DNA from: Sphingobacterium prati
Lineage (GTDB): Bacteria > Bacteroidota > Bacteroidia > Sphingobacteriales > Sphingobacteriaceae
Direction: 5' to 3'
DNA: 64,000 nucleotides
NCBI RefSeq assembly: GCF_013167215.1
Contig: NZ_JABJWY010000033.1
Coordinates: 23,542 to 87,541, forward strand
Below are positions 57,796 through 64,000 of this stretch, piece after piece. The notes under the pieces were generated by a model. It was not told the DNA's origin, did no database searches, and was given only the letters and a program-made list of their open reading frames with translations. Position 1 is the stretch's first letter. Every line of letters begins with the position of its first letter. Both the position numbers and the translations under genes were made by a program.

Positions 57796-58001
57796 TCCAA
57801 GTTTCAAGTAAAATTTCCATATAAAATAAATAAATCATAAAAACAGAAAATAATTATCAATTAGTAATACAAAACACACCTTATACGACATGATACCTGA
57901 AAAGGAATTAACTTTCTCAGTAAATAAAGAATGGAATAAAAAGTTTAAAGAAAAGCTTTAAGAATAACAATAAAAACCTATATATCAATCAATTACAAAA
58001 G

Positions 58002-58059
58002 TGTGATATCAATGTGATAGCTGTATTTTAAGGATTCTTTCTGTTCTCCACTATCTTTG
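58002..58059 (+). promoter_or_regulatory. Phased-heptamer promoter 3 (rightward, peptide/lipoprotein 58336-60296)
   Basis: TGTGATA-TCAA-TGTGATA (58002-58019), an 11-bp-phased direct repeat, ends 32 nt before TATCTTTG (58052-58059), an exact TAnnTTTG -7 box. No -33 match, as expected for an activator-dependent promoter; the repeats would sit near -55. Confidence 0.55.
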
Positions 58060-58335
58060 ACAGAGGAAATACGATATGTTACAATGTATCAAGGCTCTAC
58101 ATTATCAATGTAATGAATAATCAAAACAACGGATAATTATTTTTACAGTACAAGCCAAGACTAAAATGAAGAGAAATATAAATCAAAGCACTAATTTTTT
58201 AATCGTAGGGATTCAACAACAGCATTAGGAGGAAATCAACGAGGAACTTATTACTAGCTCCTGCTGGTTGTAATCTACTAATAATTTAGACTTATACTAA
58301 CGTACAGACAAGATAAACCAAATAGTAAAATACAC

Positions 58336-58527
58336 ATGAAAAAAAGAACTGAAAAAAACATTTACCTAAAACCTGCCATCGAGCGGTTACAGGTAGAGAT
58401 GGAACAAGGTATTGCCGCTGGCTCGGCCGCAAATCCAGGCGTAGACGACGGTGGATTCACGCCAGGCGGCAGTGAGATCAAAGATCCGAATGCAGGCACA
58501 GATAATGGCGAATGGTGGACTCCATAA
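58336..58527 (+). CDS. Small AAGS-motif peptide (63 aa), copy 4
   Basis: A 63-residue ORF (ATG at 58336): basic N-terminus, YLKPAI, then LQVEMEQGIAAGSAAN, a Gly/Asp/Pro-rich tail and NGEWWTP at the end. No hydrophobic signal. It is 17 bp upstream of a fimbrillin-like lipoprotein gene and far downstream (~270 nt) of the phased-heptamer promoter. It shares MEQGIAAGS almost exactly with copies 2 and 3. Confidence 0.78.
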   Translation: MKKRTEKNIYLKPAIERLQVEMEQGIAAGSAANPGVDDGGFTPGGSEIKDPNAGTDNGEWWTP

Positions 58528-58544
58528 TTTTAATAACCTTACAC

Positions 58545-60296
58545 ATGAAAAGAACAATGTTTAAATTTACAAGAACAACAATATCATTCGCTATGGTTCT
58601 CTTATTGATAGCCTCTTCCTGCAGTAAGGACAGCGAATCTACGCCAGTCGAAAACAAGACAGACGGTATCACTTTTAAAGCTTTAGGTGCCGAATTTGCA
58701 CCAAGTTCCGTTACCAAAGCGCAGAATAACCGGACAAGCAGTCCAATAATAGCCGTTGAAGAAATTCAATCCGGTCCGTTTACAATCACTGCTGAACTAT
58801 CTGAAGACCTAAGCGCTACTTCACAGCCTTCGTTAAAAGCGGGTACGAATGTGAAAGCCGCTGTACCATTTGCCACCGAGGTAAAATATCGGGTTGTCGC
58901 TTACCAACTTGATGGAACTTACATCGACCAGGCCATCGGCAGCAGCGCCCAGCCAGACGCCGTAATGTTTGCCGGACAGCTGACTGCAGGACAAACTTAC
59001 AAGTTTGTGATTTATTCGCTAGGTTCTGCAACGGATGCACCACCAGCGGCACCAACATCAAACATCAATGCCGCGGGCGACCTAAGCAAAGCACTGACAT
59101 TGACCTTTGACTCGTTCGAAGAGCAAGGTGCCGATTTTATGTATGCGCTTGTGGAAAAAGAAATCGAAGCAACCGGGCAACCTACAGCTTTAGCGGCTAC
59201 TTTGCAGCATAAATTTTCCAAAGTAAGCATTCAGCTGCACACGGCAGATGCAACAGGTACATTTGGCACAAGCAACTATGTCAGGGGAGGATACCTATCC
59301 GAGACCCCTGTAAATGCTGAAGTATCCAATGCGGGCGGTTTAAACAAAAATTCATCTATAGACCTCAGCACAGGAGCTGTCATTGGTGGCGAGGCCGCGA
59401 CACCTTTCCGCGTTTCAGGTATTAATGCAACGGCCAAGTCGTATATCCTGAATACAGCTGCGACCACCGGCACAACCAGTTTTGCAGTAGCAATTGACGC
59501 AGGAAGTATTAAAATAGGACATGATGTCAATACAAGAGTCACTCCTTTTGAATTTACAGCGAGCACATTAGAACCGGGAAAAGCTTATACACTACGCATC
59601 CGTTTGAACAGCGACCGTTATGTCAATGCGGCCAATGAGACAAGAAGCGCTACGGCAGCTGATGCCCGCTACGCTGTGATCGGCGGTTACCGTTGGGATC
59701 GCTACAACCTGGGCGTAACAAATGTAAACCCGGCGACCAATAATCCGGATGCCGTTCCTTCTGTACAAGCGCTATACGGTAATTACTATCAATGGGGCCG
59801 CCAAGTACCTGTAGCAAATGCATACAGCGGTGATGGTGCCATCGCAGGCTGGAATACGACACCTGCTGCTGATGGTTCATGGAACAGTGGTACTGCAGCC
59901 GCTCCTGTCAAAGCAGCATTGGATCCATGTGGCTTGAATGACAGACTGCCTAGTCAGGCGGAGTACACTGCTTTGGGAAGCAATACCCGCCACACATCGA
60001 TCGGAAACTGGATTCCATTTTCAGGGACGTCAGCAGGCCTTTCCGACTTTACAGCAGCGCACATCATGACCAGTAAAAAGAGTAGTGATGTTCAATTAAG
60101 TTTTCCTGCAGCTGGTCATCGAAGTTCTGTAAATGGAGTCCAAGTTGTCAGACAAAGTTCGGCAATCTATTGGCTAAATACGGAAGTCGGCGGTAATGAT
60201 AGAGCACTCCAAGGCCGTGGCTTTCAATCTTCTTGGGATACTTCAAATTACTTTAAAATTGCTGGCTACCCAGTACGTTGTATCCAAAATAAATAA
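58545..60296 (+). CDS. Fimbrillin-like surface lipoprotein with FISUMP-type C-terminus
   Basis: 583 residues from the ATG at 58545 (a start at 58512 would overlap the peptide gene and spoil the signal). Lipobox LLLIASSC. Fimbrillin features are VKYRVVAYQLDGTYIDQ and TYKFVIYSLGSATDAPP. The C-terminal domain starts about residue 375 with YAVIGGYRWDRYNLGVT, has DPCGLNDRLPSQAEY, a central AHIMTSKKSSDVQLSFPAAG and ends YPVRCIQNK, matching FISUMP-type domains. Gene order peptide-lipoprotein-terminator-regulator equals that at 3830-7028. Confidence 0.72.
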   Translation: MKRTMFKFTRTTISFAMVLLLIASSCSKDSESTPVENKTDGITFKALGAEFAPSSVTKAQNNRTSSPIIAVEEIQSGPFTITAELSEDLSATSQPSLKAGTNVKAAVPFATEVKYRVVAYQLDGTYIDQAIGSSAQPDAVMFAGQLTAGQTYKFVIYSLGSATDAPPAAPTSNINAAGDLSKALTLTFDSFEEQGADFMYALVEKEIEATGQPTALAATLQHKFSKVSIQLHTADATGTFGTSNYVRGGYLSETPVNAEVSNAGGLNKNSSIDLSTGAVIGGEAATPFRVSGINATAKSYILNTAATTGTTSFAVAIDAGSIKIGHDVNTRVTPFEFTASTLEPGKAYTLRIRLNSDRYVNAANETRSATAADARYAVIGGYRWDRYNLGVTNVNPATNNPDAVPSVQALYGNYYQWGRQVPVANAYSGDGAIAGWNTTPAADGSWNSGTAAAPVKAALDPCGLNDRLPSQAEYTALGSNTRHTSIGNWIPFSGTSAGLSDFTAAHIMTSKKSSDVQLSFPAAGHRSSVNGVQVVRQSSAIYWLNTEVGGNDRALQGRGFQSSWDTSNYFKIAGYPVRCIQNK

Positions 60297-60311
60297 TTAC
60301 TAAAAAAATAT

Positions 60312-60347
60312 GGCTTCTACCACTTGATTCGGTAGAAGTCATCTTTT
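60312..60347 (+). terminator. Terminator of the 58336-60296 unit
   Basis: A 10-bp stem with one G-U pair (60312-60321/60331-60340) and ATCTTTTT, 15 bp past the lipoprotein stop. Confidence 0.75.
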
Positions 60348-60523
60348 TCACGTATTTCCTTTTAGACGGCATGTCCCTTTGCCGGTCTTTGTTTTTAATA
60401 TCAGCTCGATTTCGGGCTCAGCAATTAGTAGGAACCTATTTATATACCTAAATCTATAATAGCAAACAGATCACTCGTATCTGATACGATCGATCGACAA
60501 ACCAAACACAAGAATTGAAAAAT

Positions 60524-61129
60524 ATGGGAAAGATAACGGATCATGATGTGGCCGCACTTATAGCAAGAAGGATAGTGGAACTTATTGATTTAACAGGATT
60601 ACCATTGGAAGGTTTAGCAAATTTTACGGGATTATCCTTTTCAACCCTACGAAGCGCACTCAAAAAGTCCTCATCACTCTCCATTGATAGTTTCGCAAGG
60701 CTCTGCACACCGCTCTCCATATCACTTTCGGATTTTTTCAATCCGAAAAAACAATTACCTCCCCATACAAAGGACCTACCAAACTTGGTCAAGTTTAAGG
60801 TTATATTTCTGTCTTCTTTCGAGCAACCGCGTCATAAGGAAAGGCCGGGATCCAAGCCAGATGGTATCAATGCCGACCTTAGGCATCAACGCAAATTTCT
60901 TGCACAGCTGATCTATTCTTCAGACTACTTTTTAACCGCACGGACGATTGATCAAATCGCAATTGACCTGGAGGTAACACATCATATTGTGATTAGGCCC
61001 GAGCGTCTGTATGCACTACTCAAGAAATATGTCGGTCTTGAGCTCTTGGAGAAAAAAGTTTTACCGAGAACAGCGCGCAAACCGGACGATTCGCGCAGGC
61101 CGTATCTCTATTATAAGAAGGGCGCATAG
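60524..61129 (+). CDS. Two-domain HTH regulator, paralogue C
   Basis: 201 residues from the ATG at 60524 (an upstream TTG at 60515 is possible; the ATG aligns with MGK of paralogue A). N-terminal XRE-like domain: RRIVELIDLTGLPLEGLANF, then ARLCTPLSISLSDFFNPK, very close to 6408. C-terminal domain: RKFLAQLIYSSDYFLTARTI, RLYALLKKYVG, RRPYLYYKK. It sits in the same position relative to a peptide/lipoprotein pair as paralogue A, so a local regulatory role is likely. It lies 58 bp before the OmpA-like gene. Confidence 0.68.
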   Translation: MGKITDHDVAALIARRIVELIDLTGLPLEGLANFTGLSFSTLRSALKKSSSLSIDSFARLCTPLSISLSDFFNPKKQLPPHTKDLPNLVKFKVIFLSSFEQPRHKERPGSKPDGINADLRHQRKFLAQLIYSSDYFLTARTIDQIAIDLEVTHHIVIRPERLYALLKKYVGLELLEKKVLPRTARKPDDSRRPYLYYKKGA

Positions 61130-61187
61130 TTTTATTTATCCTTTAGGCATAAAATTTGTCCATGCAAAAAGAGAAAAAAAACGGATC

Positions 61188-62186
61188 ATGAAAAGAACAG
61201 TACTATTATTTGCACTCGCAGCGGTTATGGGTTCCTGTAATCAAAAACCAAAAGAAACCACAACAGCTCCCATTCAACAAGATACTTCAGCAGCGAAGGA
61301 GCCTGCACAAATCGATACATCAACGACGTTCGACCTCGCCAGTATCCCCTATTCAGATGCGGATATCGGTGTATTTCCCTTTTTTACTCCTCCAAAAGGA
61401 TATAAAGAAATGAACCAACCCATCAATAAGGATTTCGATGTCTGTTATTTTGCGATCAATGGTGTGATGAAACCCTACGAAGGAAAACTCTACAAAGCCA
61501 ATATCACCAACGAACAGGGGACACAGTTTTCACAACGCTACTTTGAAAAGAGTATGGAAGATTATCTGGCCTCCATTGGTGCCGTGAAAATTTTCGATGG
61601 CAGCATCACTTCCGAAGAATACGAGCGTTACCATAAACAAGACCCCTACAAAGGTGATGAGGGCGACATCGGATATGCCGATCAGCAGATCCGCGTATAC
61701 GTGATCCGCAGTAAAAATCAGGGCAATATTTTTATTCAATATACAGCGGATAATGCAGGTGCCAAGCTCAACATACTACAGGAAAATAATTTTAAACAGA
61801 CGATCCGCAAAATCACGGCAGATGATATTAGCAAGGATCTTTCAGAAACAGGAAAATCAATTGTCTACATCACCTTTGATACAGACAAATCCAGTATTAC
61901 CACAGCAGGAACAGACCTGGTCATTCAGATTGCAGAAGCCTTGAAAAACAATCCTACGCTCAAAATTGCCATTGAAGGACATACGGACAATACTGGCGAC
62001 GCAGCACATAATAAAAAACTTTCTGATGAACGCGCACATGCCGTACTCAACGCCCTGGTGGGGCAAAAAATTGACAAATCACGTTTGACAGCGAAAGGTT
62101 ATGGGGCTGAACGGCCTCTTGTTGCCAACGATTCAGAAGATAACAGAGCTAAAAACCGCCGTGTAGAATTGGTTAAGGTCAAATAA
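61188..62186 (+). CDS. OmpA-family peptidoglycan-binding lipoprotein
   Basis: 332 residues from the ATG at 61188, where a lipoprotein signal begins (MKRTVLLFALAAVMGSC). An earlier in-frame start at 61011 would overlap the regulator and is rejected. The N-terminal ~225 residues are unassigned. The C-terminal OmpA domain (~225-332) has VYITFDTDKSSIT, IEGHTDNTGDAAHNKKLSDERA and YGAERPLVANDSEDNRAKNRR, with the Asp and Arg that bind diaminopimelate. It likely ties the outer membrane to the cell wall. Confidence 0.88.
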   Translation: MKRTVLLFALAAVMGSCNQKPKETTTAPIQQDTSAAKEPAQIDTSTTFDLASIPYSDADIGVFPFFTPPKGYKEMNQPINKDFDVCYFAINGVMKPYEGKLYKANITNEQGTQFSQRYFEKSMEDYLASIGAVKIFDGSITSEEYERYHKQDPYKGDEGDIGYADQQIRVYVIRSKNQGNIFIQYTADNAGAKLNILQENNFKQTIRKITADDISKDLSETGKSIVYITFDTDKSSITTAGTDLVIQIAEALKNNPTLKIAIEGHTDNTGDAAHNKKLSDERAHAVLNALVGQKIDKSRLTAKGYGAERPLVANDSEDNRAKNRRVELVKVK

Positions 62187-62191
62187 AATCA

Positions 62192-62232
62192 GACTATACA
62201 GCGCCTTACTCGATAGAAAACGCTGTATAGTC
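62192..62232. terminator. Hairpin between convergent genes
   Basis: A perfect 12-bp inverted repeat (62192-62203/62221-62232) with a 17-nt loop between two converging genes; probably a bidirectional terminator, though neither side has a strong T-run. Confidence 0.5.
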
Positions 62233-62241
62233 GTAAAAGCC

Positions 62242-63558
62242 TTAATTACCAGTATTATATGCTATGGGAGCTGGATAGCCCTTATCCTTGAGCGCTGCTA
62301 TCGGCACAGCAATATCCTGCTGTCCAAGGACTTTCCGGGTGACCTGGCCCTTTTCCTTACGGTTCTCTTTGGCGGCCTCTCTTTTCTGGGCACTATCCTC
62401 TGCAGGGCCCTGATCTGGGTGATCAGCCCCCGCAATCTTATTGCCACGCGCGTCCTGATTCATCTCATTCAGAGCCTGTGTCAGGTTGCTTTTTTCCTGC
62501 TCGCTGAGTTTCTCAAATTTAACCCCGTAGGCGTCAAGCACACGGGTCGCATTCTCAATAGTATTGGTACCCCGTTCGTATACATCGCGATAGATATGCA
62601 GCTGGCCATCCTGCGCGACAATGGTTTCGTAGCGCAGCTCCACCAACACCGGTTGTTTTAATTTGACCGATTCAGTTTTCGTATTTTTCTTTTCGTAGTC
62701 AGCGATTTCTTCAGCTGAAATTGGACTGCCCGCTACCTGGGTCAGTACTTTGGTAAAATCCTGCACCTGCGCATCCGTCAGGCCCACACAACCGTGGGAC
62801 GCAAAGGCCCCTAGCTTGGACGCGTCTTTTCCGCCATGAATCAACGAAGGCATGCCAATAGGAATTTTGATTGGACCCAAGGGATTTAATTTGCTCCCGG
62901 CTGGCACCTTCTCCCCAGGCGTTACCTTACCTTTTACCCATGGTTCATCTGGTGGCGTCCAGGTAGGATTAAAGATTACGTTGGTCGCCTTCCGCACGCC
63001 CGTTGGCAAAGGAAATTCAGGATAACCGACGCCGATCTTATAGGTTTTGATCAGCTTTCCCTGCTGAAATACATCCATCCGAAAAGCTGGTGCATTGACA
63101 ACGATCCGTGTATCTTCGGGGACCTGATTAGGCTGCAAGGGCAGCTTGTTCTGCTCATCCGCGTACCGTGCTGCTATAAAATGAAAGAATTGTCCGGCTT
63201 TTTGTTCGCCCAGGATCCGCACAATTTCTGTCGTCGCCTGTTTGATGGACGCTTTAAACGATTTGGTCGAGGCTTCCTCGTCCTCACTTAACTCCCCGAC
63301 AGCCGCACTGGCCGCCGCCTTTAGGGCAGTGACCTGTTCTTTATTGAGCTGCAGATCTGATTTTAATGTGCGCTCAAAATCTTCTTCGTAGAATAGCGCA
63401 TTGAGCCAGGCCAGCGTAAAATCGGTATTTTCAGCCTGCTCGGTCAGGTCCGCCTCCCTATCGCTTGCTGATTGCGTTTTTGCGTTGCGGTCACGGCAAC
63501 CTGTTAATATAAGTGCTGCCAACAAGATTCCGAATAAATAAGTGTTGATGTATTTCAT
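62242..63558 (-). CDS. L,D-transpeptidase (YkuD domain) lipoprotein
   Basis: 438 residues from the ATG at 63558 (five fewer than the 63573 start), giving a lipoprotein signal with lipobox LILTGC. Unassigned helical region ~40-140. The YkuD catalytic domain (~150-290) has IHGG and ASHGCVGL, with catalytic His255 and Cys257 counted from this start, and PTWTPPDEPW before them. The C-terminal ~130 residues are charged and helical. It cross-links or modifies peptidoglycan in the periplasm. Convergent with the OmpA-like gene, also a wall-associated lipoprotein. Confidence 0.9.
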   Translation of the reverse strand: MKYINTYLFGILLAALILTGCRDRNAKTQSASDREADLTEQAENTDFTLAWLNALFYEEDFERTLKSDLQLNKEQVTALKAAASAAVGELSEDEEASTKSFKASIKQATTEIVRILGEQKAGQFFHFIAARYADEQNKLPLQPNQVPEDTRIVVNAPAFRMDVFQQGKLIKTYKIGVGYPEFPLPTGVRKATNVIFNPTWTPPDEPWVKGKVTPGEKVPAGSKLNPLGPIKIPIGMPSLIHGGKDASKLGAFASHGCVGLTDAQVQDFTKVLTQVAGSPISAEEIADYEKKNTKTESVKLKQPVLVELRYETIVAQDGQLHIYRDVYERGTNTIENATRVLDAYGVKFEKLSEQEKSNLTQALNEMNQDARGNKIAGADHPDQGPAEDSAQKREAAKENRKEKGQVTRKVLGQQDIAVPIAALKDKGYPAPIAYNTGN

Positions 63559-64000
63559 ATACCTTATCAACAAGTCTGCGATAGAAAAAGTTTAGCAGCA
63601 GGACTCTTTGTAGTCTACAAATGCTTGCGCTTGTACTGAAGTGAAAATATTACAAAACATTGACAGGAAACCAATATTTTTAATCATTTTAGGGCAGAAC
63701 ACGCTAAAAAAACAAATATACTTTTAAATATTAAACAAATTCATTGAAAAACTCAAGACAAAAACAATAAAACACCCATAAATAAATAAAAAATGAACGA
63801 ATAACCAGAAAATAAAATCAAAATAATACCAAAAAATATCATAAAACATGATTTTCATCATATTATTCATAATAAAATGTTAAATTTGTATTAAAAACAG
63901 AATTTAATTGACAAAAATTTAGGAAATAACAATAAAAGAAATTATATTTGCAATACCTTATTAGGTTTATAATTGGTTATTGAAGGTTTTCATTCTCCCC
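63559..64000. other. AT-rich end region with candidate -7 boxes
   Basis: 442 bp with no ORF. TAAATTTG at 63881-63888 and TATATTTG at 63943-63950 both match the Bacteroidota -7 consensus on the plus strand, but neither has a well-spaced -33. They could drive a gene beyond the window. Confidence 0.35.

Larger units (their letters stand above)
57694..58335. other. Divergent regulatory region of the right peptide/lipoprotein units
   Basis: 642 bp, AT-rich, no ORF. It contains two divergent promoters with phased heptamers (57737-57795 leftward, 58002-58059 rightward). The rightward unit has a ~270-nt untranslated leader before the peptide start, in which no structured element was recognised. Confidence 0.55.

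Noticed and set aside
57694..57807. Longer N-terminus for the lipoprotein at 56131-57693
   Set aside because: The extension covers the promoter and phased repeats and displaces the signal peptide by 38 residues.
58512..58544. Longer N-terminus for the lipoprotein at 58545
   Set aside because: It would overlap the peptide gene and put 11 residues ahead of a well-formed lipoprotein signal.
61011..61187. Extended start for the OmpA-like lipoprotein
   Set aside because: It overlaps the regulator gene out of frame and hides the lipoprotein signal.
1..64000. tRNA, rRNA, CRISPR array, complete insertion sequence
   Set aside because: Reading the intergenic regions showed no tRNA-like cloverleaf core, no spaced direct-repeat array and no transposase.

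Overview
The window comes from a Bacteroidota chromosome, most likely Sphingobacteriaceae (Sphingobacterium or Pedobacter type). The evidence is three SusC/SusD outer-membrane uptake pairs, a one-protein hybrid two-component system, the gliding/T9SS motor pair gldL-gldM, many lipoproteins with a Cys lipobox, AT-rich spacers, few Shine-Dalgarno sequences and promoters of the Bacteroidota TAnnTTTG type. I saw no rRNA, tRNA, CRISPR array or complete insertion sequence.

Left part (1-13.5 kb). A PHP-family phosphatase cut by the window edge is followed by two divergent surface-protein units (929-7028). Each unit pairs a ~55-residue peptide carrying E-[LM]-E-x2-[IV]-A-A-G-S with a large fimbrillin-like lipoprotein; the rightward unit is followed by a two-domain regulator. 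A small structured RNA candidate lies between lipoprotein and regulator. Next come a receiver/AraC operon and a divergent tyrosine recombinase. The spacer between them holds a 202-bp segment bounded by perfect 18-bp inverted repeats, with an outward Bacteroidota promoter inside: the layout of an invertible promoter. An acyltransferase / C1 peptidase / outer-membrane-protein operon follows.

Middle (13.8-51.8 kb). A TonB-dependent receptor with a DUF4249 lipoprotein, an EEP-family hydrolase, an MscS channel and gldL-gldM are followed by a SusC/SusD/lipoprotein operon without carbohydrate enzymes. A protein made of six homing-endonuclease-associated-type repeats without a nuclease, and a third copy of the two-domain regulator, come next. 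A polysaccharide utilisation locus (30.4-45.5 kb) has a hybrid two-component regulator divergent from GH105, two DUF2264 proteins, a BNR-4 propeller protein and SusC/SusD. This set suggests a uronic-acid-containing polysaccharide as substrate. A PAS histidine kinase and another SusC/SusD pair lie on the minus strand.

Right part (52.1-64 kb). A tightly packed three-gene operon encodes a cysteine-synthase/CBS-like PLP enzyme, an unrecognised His/Cys protein and aspartate 1-decarboxylase (PanD). An orphan HTH protein and a second pair of divergent peptide/lipoprotein units follow, the rightward one again with the two-domain regulator downstream. Three promoters here (55.5, 57.8 and 58.0 kb) share TGTGATA-type heptamers phased at 11 bp, placed 32-33 bp upstream of the -7 box, which suggests one regulon. 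An OmpA-family lipoprotein and an L,D-transpeptidase close the window.

The most unusual content is the repeated peptide / fimbrillin-like lipoprotein / two-domain regulator cassette, its phased-repeat promoters, and the putative invertible promoter beside the recombinase.
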